A stretch of 64,000 bases of DNA from Hymenobacter oligotrophus (GCF_003574965.1 NZ_CP032317.1:3162001-3226000); one strand, 5' to 3'. Counted from the first letter of the stretch, positions 17,801 through 26,715 are shown. Notes: generated by a model from the letters alone, not told the origin. Made by a program: numbers and translations.

Positions 17801-18258
17801 GCATTCAGCAAATGACTTCGGAGGAAATTGCTGAGCTGGAAAAAGCCGGCCAATTGGCGGTAGAGGTTGATGGTCAGGCAGTAACGCTTACGCCCGAAGA
17901 CGTCGAAATCCGGACCGAAGATTTGCCTGGCTGGTTGGTAGCCACCGACGGCCCGCTCACCGTAGCCCTCGACGTTACCCTAACCGACGAGCTGCGCCAC
18001 GAGGGCGTGGCCCGTGAGCTGGTGAACCGCCTGCAAAACTTGCGCAAGGATTCGGGCCTGGAGGTGCAGGATAAAATCCGCGTAACCCTAGGTGCCGATC
18101 AGCCCGAGCTGGTGCAGGCAGTAGAGGCGTTTGGCGAGTACATCCGCACCGAAACGCAGGCCTTATCGCTCGACCTGGTCAGCGGTGTAGCCGATGGCGC
18201 CGTGCTCGAATTTGACGAGTACAGTGTGCCAGTGCGCCTAGAGGTCGTAAAAAGCTGA
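14854..18258 (+). CDS. ileS: Isoleucine--tRNA ligase
   Basis: A 1134-residue class Ia synthetase charging tRNA-Ile. The HIGH-type motif is GPPSANGAPGIHHVMA (about residues 48-63) and the KMSKS motif is NGNKMSKRLGNAIDPF (about residue 668). Between them is the CP1 editing domain (AWTTTPWTLPANTGLAVG and GTGIVHISPTFGADDF). The C-terminal part is the anticodon-binding and DUF5915-type extension seen in the long, eukaryote-like IleS2 class, which is usual for Bacteroidota and, in that class, associated with natural mupirocin tolerance (family knowledge, not tested here). The upstream 148 bases hold no convincing promoter box. lspA follows after about 225 bases. Confidence 0.97.
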   Translation: MKYPEYKQPFNYAQVGADILRWWQENGIFEKSVSTREGRPSFVFYEGPPSANGAPGIHHVMARTVKDIFCRYQTLKGFQVNRKGGWDTHGLPIELQVEKELGITKEDIGKKITVEEYNQRCRETVMRFKHQWDELTEKMGYWVDLSDPYITFEPAYIESCWALLKKLYDKGLLYKGYTIQPYSPAAGTGLSSHELNQPGTYKDVKDTTIVAEFEVKRNEQSEKLFALADSLPVFILAWTTTPWTLPANTGLAVGKNIRYAVVRTFNPYTREPQVVVLAKDLLGRHFSEKGAEASLDEYKAGDKVLPWRQLAEFSGAELVGISYQRLFGTEAGFPAFEGEERAFRVIPGDFVTTEDGTGIVHISPTFGADDFRVAQQNDIPALLVADDQGKFGPIVDRTGRYVAQMGEFGSRWVKNYDGHDESAAEYRTLDVDISVRLKERGRAFKVEKYEHTYPHCWRTDKPVLYYPLDSWFIKTTAVKDRLIELNKTINWKPESTGTGRFGNWLENLVDWNLSRSRYWGTPLPIWRTQDGSEEICIGSIAELSAEIDKAVAAQVMTHNPIKSGEMTDLHRPYVDDIFLVSPSGQPMYRETDLIDVWFDSGAMPYAQWHYPFENHDTFERNFPADFIAEGVDQTRGWFFTLHALGVMLEDSVAFKNVIANGLVLDKNGNKMSKRLGNAIDPFKTIDQYGPDATRWYMIANAQPWDNLKFDLAGITEVQRRFFGTLFNTYSFYALYANLDEFQTREFDRVSLTELSELDRWILSKLQSLILEARGHFDNYDPTKAARAIQDFVTDQLSNWYVRLSRGRFRKGELTADKQAAFETLQECLVVVAQLMSPIAPFFAEWLYKNMTDGMRAEAMEKNTPLRHESVHLSELVEVEEDLIDKALEERMDLAQRISSLTHSLRKKSGIKVRQPLQRILVPVLTETTREQVGQVEDLICAEVNVKHVEFLDDTSGVLVKSVKPNFKRLGQQFGPRLKAVAARIQQMTSEEIAELEKAGQLAVEVDGQAVTLTPEDVEIRTEDLPGWLVATDGPLTVALDVTLTDELRHEGVARELVNRLQNLRKDSGLEVQDKIRVTLGADQPELVQAVEAFGEYIRTETQALSLDLVSGVADGAVLEFDEYSVPVRLEVVKS

Positions 18259-18483
18259 ACCACAGTAGCCGGGCGGCGTGCTAAATTCGCCGCCCGGCAT
18301 ACCGGCGCACAAAATGCCGTCGGAGTAGTCCGAAAAGGTCAAAAATCCCGATTTTCAAGCCCGCAAGGGCAAACCCATCGGCACAAAGCTCGACAGAATC
18401 TTGTGCTAAGCTAGTCTAAGGTTGGGGTGTGGTTGTGTGCCAACTGCAGTCCAATTCGGCCCGCCGGCTAAATCCGCGAATTC

Positions 18484-19122
18484 ATGAAATACTGGAAGTA
18501 CTACCTGCTCGCGTTGCTGGTAATTGTTATCGACCAACTCTCGAAGTGGGCCGTGCACACCTACATGCAACCGGGCATGCCGGGCGAAATTCCGCTGCTG
18601 GGCGACTGGTTTAAGCTACACTACACCCTAAACCCGGGTATGGCTTTCGGGGTGGAGCTGCCGCCGCCTTACGGCAAGGTGTTGCTAACCAGCTTTCGGT
18701 TGGTAGCCGTTACGGGCATTGCGTACTACATCTACCGGCTGCGCAAAAACGGTATGCACAGTGGCCTGATCTGGTGCGTGGCCGCCATTCTGGGAGGGGC
18801 CATAGGCAACCTTATCGACTCGATTTTTTACGGGCTGATTTACGACAACGCCCCGTTTACCGCGCCCACACCGTGGTTCCACGGCCAGGTTATCGACATG
18901 CTGTACCTCGATTTGTACGAAGGCTTCTTGCCCGACTCGTGGCCTTTGGTTGGCAACATGCACGTGTCGCTCTGGCCCATTTTCAACATCGCCGACGCGG
19001 CCATTTTCATGGGTGTGGTGTTCATTTTGCTGAACCAGAACCGTTTTTTTCACCCACATCCGCAGCCAGCGCACCACGCTGAGCACCGTTCCGACGCTGA
19101 AACAGCAACGGAAGTCGCCTAG
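18484..19122 (+). CDS. lspA: Signal peptidase II (prolipoprotein signal peptidase)
   Basis: LspA is the inner-membrane aspartic protease that cleaves lipoprotein signal peptides after diacylglyceryl transfer; the window encodes several of its likely substrates. The 212-residue protein shows the family blocks: IDQLSKWAV in the first span, LNPGMAFGV, GGAIGNLIDSIFYG carrying the first catalytic Asp (about residue 110), and FNIADAAIF carrying the second (about residue 173). It is longer than the typical 160-170 residues because of an insert before the second Asp (YEGFLPDSWPLVGNMHVS) and a hydrophilic C-terminal tail rich in His; this insert is familiar in Bacteroidota. It follows ileS, a linkage also common in other phyla. 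Confidence 0.95.
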   Translation: MKYWKYYLLALLVIVIDQLSKWAVHTYMQPGMPGEIPLLGDWFKLHYTLNPGMAFGVELPPPYGKVLLTSFRLVAVTGIAYYIYRLRKNGMHSGLIWCVAAILGGAIGNLIDSIFYGLIYDNAPFTAPTPWFHGQVIDMLYLDLYEGFLPDSWPLVGNMHVSLWPIFNIADAAIFMGVVFILLNQNRFFHPHPQPAHHAEHRSDAETATEVA

Positions 19123-19166
19123 GTACTCCGGATTATGTTAAGTAGCTGGGTTTAGCCACTTTTTCG

Positions 19167-19203
19167 CAACAGCCCGCGCCGAAAGCGCGGGCTGTTGAAT
19201 TTT
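19167..19203 (+). terminator. Rho-independent terminator of lspA
   Basis: A perfect 13-bp stem (CAACAGCCCGCGC at 19167-19179 with 19185-19197) with a 5-base loop precedes AATTTTT. Confidence 0.88.
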
Positions 19204-19263
19204 TACGCCGAACGTTGCCGTTCTTGCAACTGCGCAGCTGTGTGCTGACGCCGTTTACCTCGC

Positions 19264-21273
19264 TTGCCTTTGAAGCCGCTGCTCGACATACGCGACCTAA
19301 CCATTGATTTTGCCTCGCAATACGGCACCACGCGTGCTGTAGAAGGAATTTCCTTTCAGCTAAGCGCGGGAGAAACAGTGGCTATAGTAGGCGAGTCGGG
19401 CTCGGGTAAATCGGTGACTTCGCTGGCGCTGCTAGGACTGATTCCGATGCCGCCGGGCAAGCTTAGTGGGGGAGAAGCGCGCTTTCAGTCGCAGGCCCTA
19501 GGTGCCGAGGTCGATTTGCTGCGCCTATCGGAAGAGGAGCTGCAGCGGGTACGCGGCAACGAAATTTCGATGATTTTTCAGGAGCCGATGACCTCCTTGA
19601 ACCCTGTGCACACCTGCGGGGAGCAAGTGGTAGAGGCGCTGTTGCTGCACACTTCGCTGAGCAAGCAAGAAGCCGCTGCCCGCACCATCGAGCTGTTTAC
19701 CGAAGCGCAACTGCCGCGGCCTGAGAAAATATTCAAATCCTACCCGCACGAAATCAGCGGCGGGCAAAAGCAGCGGGTGATGATTGCCATGGCCATGGCC
19801 TGTCAGCCCGCGATCCTGATTGCCGACGAGCCCACCACGGCCCTCGACGTAACGGTGCAGGCCCGCATCTTGCAGCTTATTGACGATTTGCGCCGGCAGC
19901 GCAACACGGCCGTGCTGTTCATCACCCACGACCTAGGCGTGGTGGCCGAAATAGCCGACCGCATTTTGGTGATGTACCGCGGCAAAGTGGTAGAGCAGGG
20001 TAGCGTGCTCGAAATCTTCACCAACCCCAGGCACCCGTACACCAAAGGGCTGCTGGCGTGCCGGCCAAAATTGTCGCAAGGCAAAAAAAGATTGCCTACC
20101 GTGGCCGATTTCATGCGCGAAGACGCCGCCGGAGGCTTTTTCAGTACTGAAGGAACAACACTGCAAAGCCCTGCTAACGAAGTAGCTGCTTTAGTCGACG
20201 AACCATCTCAGAACGCAGACGAAACTGCCAAATTGTTCCCCGTGGAACATCGAACTGATGTTCCACAAGCGGCCGATGCATTGGTAGGTTTTGAGCAAGC
20301 GCCGCTGCTCGAAACCGGGGTGCCAGTGCCTGGCACGGCCGCTCCCGTAGCACCCGAGCCGGCCGAGCCCGCTGCTGCTGATGTGGCTCCGAGCAATGCC
20401 CTAGGTGTTGCCGCGGTTAGCAGCCAAGGCATGCTGGCCGGAGAGGTGCTGCTGCGGGTGCAAGATTTGCGCGTGTATTACCCGGTACGCAAAGGCTTCT
20501 GGGGCCGAGCTACCGAAGTGGTGCGGGCCGTCGATGGCGTAAGCTTTGATATTTACCGCGGCGAAACCGTGGGGCTGGTAGGGGAGTCGGGCTGCGGCAA
20601 AACTACCTTGGGGCGCACACTGCTGAGGTTGGTGGAACCAACAAGCGGCAGCATTATGTTCGACGGTACCGACTGGGCAAAGCTGCGGGCGGGCGAGTTG
20701 CGCCGCCGCCGCCGCGATTTCCAGATGGTGTTTCAGGACCCCTACGCTGCCCTCAACCCCATGCTTACGGTGGGCGAGGCCATTTTGGAGCCAATGCGCG
20801 TGCACAACGTAGGAGGGACCCGCCAGCAGCAAAAAGACCGCGTATTAGAGCTGCTGCGCACCGTTGGCCTGAAAGAAGAGCACTACCTCCGCTACCCGCA
20901 CGAGTTCAGCGGCGGCCAGCGCCAGCGCATTTGCATTGCGCGGGCTTTGGCCCTGCAGCCCAAGTGCATCATCTGCGACGAATCCGTATCGGCGCTCGAT
21001 GTGTCGGTGCAGGCGCAGGTGCTCAATTTGCTCAACGACCTGAAACGTGACTTCGGCATTACGTACCTTTTCATCACCCACGATTTGTCGGTGGCCCGGT
21101 TTATGAGCGACCGGCTGCTGGTGATGAACCAAGGGCAGATTGTGGAGCAAGGCCCCGCGGCCGAGCTGTATGCCAACCCGCAGCACGAGTACACCAAGCG
21201 TTTGCTATCGGCCATTCCGAAAGACACGCCGGCGGATATTCGGGCGGCTGTGGCCCGCCGCCAATTGGCGTAG
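19264..21273 (+). CDS. Fused oligopeptide/dipeptide ABC transporter ATPase (DppD-DppF type)
   Basis: A 669-residue protein with two complete ABC ATPase domains, equivalent to DppD and DppF or OppD and OppF joined. Domain 1 (about 5-260): Walker A GESGSGKS, signature ISGGQKQR, Walker [13 protein letters not shown]. Domain 2 (about 395-665): Walker A GESGCGKT, signature FSGGQRQR, Walker [13 protein letters not shown]. Each is followed by the oligopeptide-family C-terminal extension ([32 protein letters not shown]). The linker (about 275-395) is Ala/Pro-rich, poorly conserved in appearance and contains parS-like DNA words. No permease or binding-protein gene is adjacent, so the partners must lie elsewhere. 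The start is a TTG at 19264; another TTG at 19270 is possible. Confidence 0.92.
   Translation: MPLKPLLDIRDLTIDFASQYGTTRAVEGISFQLSAGETVAIVGESGSGKSVTSLALLGLIPMPPGKLSGGEARFQSQALGAEVDLLRLSEEELQRVRGNEISMIFQEPMTSLNPVHTCGEQVVEALLLHTSLSKQEAAARTIELFTEAQLPRPEKIFKSYPHEISGGQKQRVMIAMAMACQPAILIADEPTTALDVTVQARILQLIDDLRRQRNTAVLFITHDLGVVAEIADRILVMYRGKVVEQGSVLEIFTNPRHPYTKGLLACRPKLSQGKKRLPTVADFMREDAAGGFFSTEGTTLQSPANEVAALVDEPSQNADETAKLFPVEHRTDVPQAADALVGFEQAPLLETGVPVPGTAAPVAPEPAEPAAADVAPSNALGVAAVSSQGMLAGEVLLRVQDLRVYYPVRKGFWGRATEVVRAVDGVSFDIYRGETVGLVGESGCGKTTLGRTLLRLVEPTSGSIMFDGTDWAKLRAGELRRRRRDFQMVFQDPYAALNPMLTVGEAILEPMRVHNVGGTRQQQKDRVLELLRTVGLKEEHYLRYPHEFSGGQRQRICIARALALQPKCIICDESVSALDVSVQAQVLNLLNDLKRDFGITYLFITHDLSVARFMSDRLLVMNQGQIVEQGPAAELYANPQHEYTKRLLSAIPKDTPADIRAAVARRQLA
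20234..20249. other. Degenerate parS-like site inside the ABC ATPase linker
   Basis: TGTTCCCCGTGGAACA matches the near-universal ParB site TGTTNCACGTGNAACA except for one base in the central CACGTG. A half-site TGTTCCAC follows at 20259-20266. It lies in the fast-evolving linker of the fused ATPase, where DNA-level constraint would be tolerated. Confidence 0.4.
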
Positions 21274-21716
21274 CGCCGGTACGTCAGCCCAGGTGGGTAA
21301 CAATTATTTAACCGTTGGCTTTAACCAGTCACACCCTAAGCATAGGCTTGCGCTGCGCTGCTGAGCGCATTGCAGCTCTTTTACGGGCACATTGCAGCTC
21401 GGCTGTGGTTGATGTTCATCGAAACATCGTAGAGGCTTACAAGCCCTGAAAACCGCACAAATACCTCTCGGCTGCTTACCACGTATCATCTCGCAGCGGC
21501 CATTACCAGCGAAATATTCAGAAGTTCTGTTTTTTCGCACAACCTAAGTCGGCACTTTGCCGAACAACTACTGCCCGCAGGCCCCTAGGTCCGGAGGGCA
21601 GTTACCATCCACCCGTGGGCAAGCCCGGTACCCAACCCAGCGGCTACCCACTGTTTCAAGCTAACTCGCCGCCCGTCAGAGATACCCAAAAGCAGCCCGG
21701 CGGCGACCCTTTTCGA
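21274..21716. other. Gene-free stretch upstream of rnr
   Basis: I see no gene here. It holds a direct repeat ATTGCAGCTC (about 21370 and 21391), a small hairpin followed by six T (CAGAA/TTCTG at 21519-21529) that could weakly terminate the ABC gene, and a leader hairpin ACTGCCC/GGGCAGT (21570-21576 with 21596-21602) whose loop carries CCTAGG. Confidence 0.4.
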
Positions 21717-24293
21717 ATGAGAAGAAACCATGACTCGGCCGATGCGCCGCGCCCCTCGCGCGACCCGGCCCGCCGCCGTGATGCAGCCGCTCCGGCTCCC
21801 CTGTCGAAAACCCAAGTGTTCCGGATTTTTTCCGAGAACCCAGGCAAGGTGTTCAGCTACCGCCAGATTTCGCGCCGCCTAGGTGTCGTGAGCAAAGAGC
21901 AGCGCGAGGAGGTGTTTCACTACCTCAAGGACCTTAAGCGAAGCGGGCACATTGCCTTGCTCCAGAACGACGATTACCGCCTGGTGGAGCTGCCGGGTCG
22001 CTCCTTCAACGAGCGCCCCGACAACGACAAGCCCGCCCGCGACCGTGGCCCCAAGCGCGGCAAATTTGACCCCGGCTTTGTGGCCGAATTGGGCCAAGAG
22101 CCCGTGACGCATCGCCGCCGCACGCCCGGCTTCGACTTCCCTGGCACCACCGACCGCACCCACCGCCCCGGCAACTACCGGCACCGCGAGAATGGCGCCG
22201 GCGGACAGGAAATTACCGGCACCGTCGACCTGGCCAACAACAAGTACGCCTACATCGTGAGCGAAGAGCTCAGCGAAGATCTGCGCGTGTACACCGACCG
22301 CCTTGGCTTTGCCCTCGACGGTGACACCGTGCGGGTGCGCCTAGGCAAAGCCCGCGACGGCCGCCCCTCGGGCGACGTGGTGGAGGTAGTGGAGCGCCGC
22401 AAGGAAGAAGTAGTCGGCCGCCTGATGATGCAGGCTGGCTTCGGCTTTGTGCAGCCCGACAACAAGCGCATCTACTTCGATGTGTTTGTGCCCGGCCACG
22501 CGTTTGCCGATGCCAAGAACGGCGACAAAGTGCTCGTGAAGATTACCGAATGGCCCGACGAGTTTGGCCGCCAGCCGGTGGGCGAAGTGCTGCGCAGCTT
22601 TGGCGCGGCCGGGGAGCACGAGGCCGAGATCCACGCCATCATGGCGGAGTTCGGTTTGCCCTTCGAGTTTCCCGAAGAAGTAGAGCGCGAGGCCAACGAA
22701 ATTCCGGCCAACATCTCGGCCGAGGAAATTGCCAAGCGCCGCGACTTCCGCGACATCACCACTTTCACCATCGACCCCGTCGATGCCAAAGACTTCGACG
22801 ATGCCCTCTCCTTGCGCAAGCTCGAGAACGGCAACTGGGAAGTAGGTGTGCACATCGCCGACGTGACGCACTACGTGCTGCCCGGCACCCGCCTCGAGAA
22901 GGAAGCCCATTGGCGGGCCACCTCGGTCTACCTCGTCGACCGCACCATCCCGATGCTGCCCGAGCGCCTCTCCAACGGCCTATGCTCGCTGCGCCCACAC
23001 GAAGACAAGCTGACTTTCTCGGCCGTGTTCGAGCTCGACGAGCAAGGCAAGCTCTACGACGCGTGGTTTGGCCGCACCGTGATTCACTCCGACCGCCGCT
23101 TCACTTACGAGGAGGCGCAGGAGCGCATTGAGTCGGGCGAGGGCGACTTTGCCGACGAGGTAAACCTGCTCAACCGCATTGCCAAGGAGTTGCAGGCGGC
23201 CCGTTTCCGCAAGGGCGCCATCAGCTTTGAGGCTCCCGAGGTGAAGTTTAAGCTCGACGAGCACGGCAAGCCCGTGGGCGTGTATGTGAAGGAGCGCAAG
23301 GACGCGCACAAGCTGATTGAGGAGTTTATGCTGCTCGCCAACCGCAAAGTGGCTGAGTTTGTGTACCGCCTCAAAAAGACGAAGCCGCGCTTCACGATGG
23401 TATACCGCACCCACAACGCCCCCGACCCCGAACGGCTCGAGAACTTCGCGCTGTTTGCCCGCCAGTTTGGCTACGACCTGAACCTAGGCGAAGACGCCAA
23501 CGTGAGCAAGGAGCTGAACAAGCTGACTGCTGAGGTAGAAGGCAAGCCCGAGCAGTCGGTGATTCAGGCGCTGGCCGTACGCTCCATGGCCAAGGCTATT
23601 TACACCACCGAAGCCCTAGGTCACTTCGGCCTGGCTTTCGACCACTACTCGCACTTCACCTCGCCCATCCGTCGCTACCCCGACATGATGGCCCACCGCC
23701 TGCTCGAGCACTACCTGCAGGGCGGCAAGAACGTGGATGCCGAGGAGCTAGAAGAAGACTGCAAGCACTCTTCGGAACGTGAGAAGCGGGCTGCCCAAGC
23801 CGAGCGCGCCAGCATCAAATACAAGCAAGTCGAGTTTATGGCCGAGCATGTAGGCGAAACGTTCACCGGCGTGGTTTCGGGCCTTACCGAGTGGGGCCTG
23901 TACGTGGAGATGGGCGAAACCAAGAGCGAAGGAATGGCCCGCCTGGCCGATATTCAGGAAGACTTTTTCGAGCTCGACAAGGAGAACCTGCGCATTATTG
24001 GCCGCAACACGGGCCGCATCATTCGCTTCGGCGACGAGGTGAAGGTGATCATCAAAGCTGCCAACTTGCTCGACCGTACCATCGACCTGGAGCTGGTGTC
24101 GTTGCCGCGCAATGCCGGCCGCGCTGCCCGCCCCCGCGAAGAGTTCGGCGACCGGGCTCCGCGCCAGCGCCCCAGCGGCCGCGGTGTGGCAGGTGGTACT
24201 GGCGGCGATGGCCGCTCGCGCCGCGAAGGCGGCCGCTCGGCTTCCGACAAGCCCAAGCCCAAAGGCAAAGGCCGCAGCCGCTACCACGGCTAA
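21717..24293 (+). CDS. rnr: Ribonuclease R (RNB-family 3'-5' exoribonuclease)
   Basis: RNase R degrades structured RNA processively from the 3' end, including rRNA and tmRNA-tagged messages. About 858 residues. Order of domains: a disordered basic head, a winged-helix domain (KTQVFRIFSENPGKVFSYRQ, about 30-80), two cold-shock domains (for example TGTVDLANNKYAYIVSEE and RLMMQAGFGFVQPDNKRI), the RNB catalytic domain with the metal-binding Asp cluster TIDPVDAKDFDDALS (about residue 350) and FDHYSHFTSPIRRYPD (about 645), an S1 domain (GETFTGVVSGLTEWGLYVEM) and a Gly/Arg/Lys tail suited to RNA binding. The ATG at 21717 (MRRNHDSADAPR) is preferred; the frame is open to 21615 but that part is unlike the family. 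A terminator follows. Confidence 0.94.
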   Translation: MRRNHDSADAPRPSRDPARRRDAAAPAPLSKTQVFRIFSENPGKVFSYRQISRRLGVVSKEQREEVFHYLKDLKRSGHIALLQNDDYRLVELPGRSFNERPDNDKPARDRGPKRGKFDPGFVAELGQEPVTHRRRTPGFDFPGTTDRTHRPGNYRHRENGAGGQEITGTVDLANNKYAYIVSEELSEDLRVYTDRLGFALDGDTVRVRLGKARDGRPSGDVVEVVERRKEEVVGRLMMQAGFGFVQPDNKRIYFDVFVPGHAFADAKNGDKVLVKITEWPDEFGRQPVGEVLRSFGAAGEHEAEIHAIMAEFGLPFEFPEEVEREANEIPANISAEEIAKRRDFRDITTFTIDPVDAKDFDDALSLRKLENGNWEVGVHIADVTHYVLPGTRLEKEAHWRATSVYLVDRTIPMLPERLSNGLCSLRPHEDKLTFSAVFELDEQGKLYDAWFGRTVIHSDRRFTYEEAQERIESGEGDFADEVNLLNRIAKELQAARFRKGAISFEAPEVKFKLDEHGKPVGVYVKERKDAHKLIEEFMLLANRKVAEFVYRLKKTKPRFTMVYRTHNAPDPERLENFALFARQFGYDLNLGEDANVSKELNKLTAEVEGKPEQSVIQALAVRSMAKAIYTTEALGHFGLAFDHYSHFTSPIRRYPDMMAHRLLEHYLQGGKNVDAEELEEDCKHSSEREKRAAQAERASIKYKQVEFMAEHVGETFTGVVSGLTEWGLYVEMGETKSEGMARLADIQEDFFELDKENLRIIGRNTGRIIRFGDEVKVIIKAANLLDRTIDLELVSLPRNAGRAARPREEFGDRAPRQRPSGRGVAGGTGGDGRSRREGGRSASDKPKPKGKGRSRYHG

Positions 24294-24314
24294 GCGAGCG
24301 TATTGCAGATAACT

Positions 24315-24353
24315 AAAACCGCCCTGTTGGCCTAGCGCCAGCGGGGCGGTTTT
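24315..24353 (+). terminator. Rho-independent terminator of rnr
   Basis: AAAACCGCCC and GGGCGGTTTT form the outer stem, with TTGGC/GCCA pairs inside, followed by T-rich sequence within the right arm. Confidence 0.75.
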
Positions 24354-24356
24354 GCC

Positions 24357-24585
24357 TGTAGCGCGGACTTTGCAGTCCGCGTCCCCGGATAGTAATTTCT
24401 GTTTTAGACCTAGGAATGCAGCGCGTGTAGCGCGGGCTTTAGTCCGCGTTGGCATGAAGAAATCCTAGGTGCGAAACCGCGCATCACCGGCTGTTCTGGC
24501 AAACGCGGGCTAAAGCCCGCGCTACACGCGCTACCAATCACGATTAAGATTACTATCCGGGGACGCGGATTTAAGTCCGCGCTAC
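24357..24585. repeat. Nested REP-like inverted repeat array
   Basis: Four related units of the form TGTAGCGCGGACTTnnAGTCCGCG are arranged as a nested inverted repeat. The outer pair (24357-24396 and 24549-24585) shares TAGCGCGGACTT and the flank CCCCGGATAGTAAT; the inner pair (24426-24450 and 24502-24528) shares GTGTAGCGCGGGCTTTAG. Each unit is itself a hairpin. This is the pattern of repetitive extragenic palindromes in REP-doublet or BIME-like arrangement. No transposase is adjacent. It fills most of the gap between rnr and the polyprenyl synthase. Confidence 0.82.
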
Positions 24586-24663
24586 ATCGCGCTGCCACCC
24601 TCGTGCAACTGCCCGTGCCACCTAGGCGTCGTACCTTGCATCCGACGACTTACTGCCGCCTCT

Positions 24664-25638
24664 GTGGATCTTTCTGTATTCTCTAACACCCTTACCTCTG
24701 CCCTGGCTGAGCTGCGCTACGGCGACCAACCCCAGGAACTGTACGAGCCCATTCGCTACTCCATGAGCATGGGTGGCAAGCGCATCCGGCCGCTGCTTAC
24801 GCTCCTAGGTGCCCAGCTTTTCACCAACGACTGGCAGCGTGCCTTGCGCCCCGCCATGGCCGTTGAGGTGTTTCACAACTTCACGCTGCTCCACGACGAC
24901 ATCATGGACCAGGCTCCGCTGCGCCGCGGCCAGCCCACGGTGCACGTTAAGTGGAATCCCAACGTGGCTATCCTGTCGGGCGACGTGATGCTGGTGCGCG
25001 CCTACGAGCTGCTTTTCGACATCGAGCCGGCCTTGCTGCCCGAGGCCCTGCGCCGCTTTAGCCAAACGGCTGCGGAAGTGTGCGAAGGCCAGCAGCTCGA
25101 CATGAACTTCGAGAAGGAGGCGCACGTCAGCATTGCGCAGTACCTCGATATGATCCGCCTGAAGACGGCCGTGCTGCTGGGCTTTGCCCTGGAGCTAGGC
25201 GCGCGCCTAGGTGGCGCCTCGCCCGAAGACGCCGACCACCTGCGCCGCTTCGGTACCGACATTGGCGTGGCCTTCCAGCTGCGCGACGATTTGCTCGATG
25301 TGTACGGCGACGCGGCCACTTTCGGCAAGCGCGTGGGCGGCGACATCGTTTCAGACAAGAAGACCTACTTGCTACTGACGGCCCTAGAACAAGCCAACGA
25401 AGCCCAGCAAGCCACGCTGCACCGCTGGATAGGCAACAACGCCCCCGAGGATGCTGAGGCCAAGGTGGCGGCCGTGAGGGCCGTTTACGACGAGCTGCAA
25501 ATTAGGCCACGTACCGAAGAGCTGATCAACGCGTACTTCCAAGATGCGCTGGCGCACCTAGAGGCTGTGCAGGCTCCCGCCGAACGCAAGCAACTATTGC
25601 GCGGCTTGGCCTTGCAGCTGATGGAGCGCGAAAACTAA
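24664..25638 (+). CDS. Polyprenyl diphosphate synthase (trans-isoprenyl, class I)
   Basis: A 324-residue all-helical enzyme that condenses isopentenyl diphosphate with an allylic diphosphate to make chains for quinones, carotenoids or cell-wall lipids. The first Asp-rich motif is LLHDDIMDQAPLRRG (about residue 76-90), the second QLRDDLLDVYGDAATFGK (about 205-222). GGKRIRPLLTLLGA at about residue 36 is the conserved IPP-binding block. Residues before the first Asp-rich motif (VEVFHNFTLLHDD) set the product length; bulky Phe there suggests a short-to-medium product, but I cannot assign farnesyl, geranylgeranyl or longer. The start is GTG at 24664; no ATG gives the right N-terminus. A near-promoter box TACCTTGC lies at 24632. 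Confidence 0.9.
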   Translation: MDLSVFSNTLTSALAELRYGDQPQELYEPIRYSMSMGGKRIRPLLTLLGAQLFTNDWQRALRPAMAVEVFHNFTLLHDDIMDQAPLRRGQPTVHVKWNPNVAILSGDVMLVRAYELLFDIEPALLPEALRRFSQTAAEVCEGQQLDMNFEKEAHVSIAQYLDMIRLKTAVLLGFALELGARLGGASPEDADHLRRFGTDIGVAFQLRDDLLDVYGDAATFGKRVGGDIVSDKKTYLLLTALEQANEAQQATLHRWIGNNAPEDAEAKVAAVRAVYDELQIRPRTEELINAYFQDALAHLEAVQAPAERKQLLRGLALQLMEREN

Positions 25639-25689
25639 GGGCCTGCATTCCGGCCGCTGTTTGTTTCTGAATCCACTCCCCCAACCTTC

Positions 25690-26331
25690 ATGGACATCGA
25701 CCTTGTAGTGCTGCTAATCATCGTTACCAGCGGCATTTCCATTTACGCCTGGCAAAACCATTCGCTGCTCGAGCGTTGGATTTTCAGCCCGTACCGCGTG
25801 CAGAAAAACCGCGAGTACCACCGCTTCCTCACGTCGGGCTTTCTGCACGCCGACTGGATGCACCTCATCTTTAACATGTTTTCGTTTTACTCGTTTGGCC
25901 AGCTCGTGCTTCAGCGCATGCAAATCGAGTTCGGCGGATTGAACGGCATGTTGGTGTTTCTACTGCTTTACGTCGGCGGCATTATCGTGTCGGATATTCC
26001 TACCTTCTTCCGGCACCGCCGCGATGCGCGCTACGTCAGCCTAGGTGCTTCGGGCGGGGTGGCCTCGGTCATTTTTGCGGCCGTGCTGTTTTACCCGGTA
26101 GCGCCCGAGGGTGGTGGCATCCTCATCTTTCCCATCCCGTTCCGCATTCAGCCGTTTGTGTTCGGCTTCCTATACTTGGCCTACTCCTACTACCAAGGCC
26201 GCCGTATGGGCGACAACATCAACCACGACGCGCACTTCTACGGCGCGCTCTACGGCGTGGTGCTCACCATGCTCATCAACCCACAGGCTGGGTTGGATTT
26301 CTGGCAGCAAATAAGTGATAAGTATTTGTAA
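25690..26331 (+). CDS. Rhomboid family intramembrane serine protease
   Basis: A 213-residue inner-membrane protease predicted to cleave transmembrane substrates inside the lipid bilayer. Six spans are apparent. Catalytic features: the serine in LGASGGVASVIFA (GxSG motif, about residue 120) and the histidine in INHDAHFYGALYGV (about residue 178). HRFLTSGFLHADWMHLIFNMFS is the conserved early segment with the His and Asn that shape the oxyanion site. It follows the polyprenyl synthase by about 50 bases, perhaps in one transcript. Substrates cannot be inferred. Confidence 0.92.
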   Translation: MDIDLVVLLIIVTSGISIYAWQNHSLLERWIFSPYRVQKNREYHRFLTSGFLHADWMHLIFNMFSFYSFGQLVLQRMQIEFGGLNGMLVFLLLYVGGIIVSDIPTFFRHRRDARYVSLGASGGVASVIFAAVLFYPVAPEGGGILIFPIPFRIQPFVFGFLYLAYSYYQGRRMGDNINHDAHFYGALYGVVLTMLINPQAGLDFWQQISDKYL

Positions 26332-26436
26332 ATCAATTATTTATATACAAAATAAGCTCTTCAATATATCTAATGTGCGAGGCTTGCGTAAAGAGACCAA
26401 ATTGAACGCTCCTTTCTTACCTAAGCCAAACACCAC

Positions 26437-26715
26437 ATGAACTTCCTCGCAAAATACTCCTTGCGCCCAGCCGTTACGGCCTGCCTGATGACGTTGCTCA
26501 CCTTAAGCATGTCGGCCTGCAGCCGGCGTTCGTCGAGCGGCAGTCTTACCATCTTCGGCGGCATCATTCTAATTCTTGACGTCTTGGCGCTGATCGATAT
26601 TCTGCGCCAGCCCTGGTCGCTGGGCAAGAAAATTCTTTGGGTAGCCATCATCTGGTTCCTGCCCCTCCTGGGTCTTATTCTGTACTACCTGCTGGCTGGG
26701 CGCGGCAAGTCGTAA
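26437..26715 (+). CDS. Small lipoprotein/membrane protein with PLDc_N domain
   Basis: A 92-residue protein. The N-terminus is a signal with lipobox-like SMSAC (about residues 24-28). After a Ser/Arg stretch come two membrane spans with the PLDc_N (phospholipase D nuclease N-terminal) pattern: LILDVLALIDILRQPWSLGKK, then ILWVAIIWFLPLLGLILYYL and a basic end GRGKS. Here the domain stands alone, as it often does in small bacterial membrane proteins; there is no nuclease part. Function unknown. A very strong bidirectional terminator follows. Confidence 0.72.
   Translation: MNFLAKYSLRPAVTACLMTLLTLSMSACSRRSSSGSLTIFGGIILILDVLALIDILRQPWSLGKKILWVAIIWFLPLLGLILYYLLAGRGKS

Noticed and set aside
8312-26328. 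TGATAAGTATTTG shared by 8312-8324 and 26316-26328 as a dispersed signal
   Set aside because: Only two copies; the second is the 3' end of the rhomboid gene, so shared AT-rich sequence by chance is likely enough.
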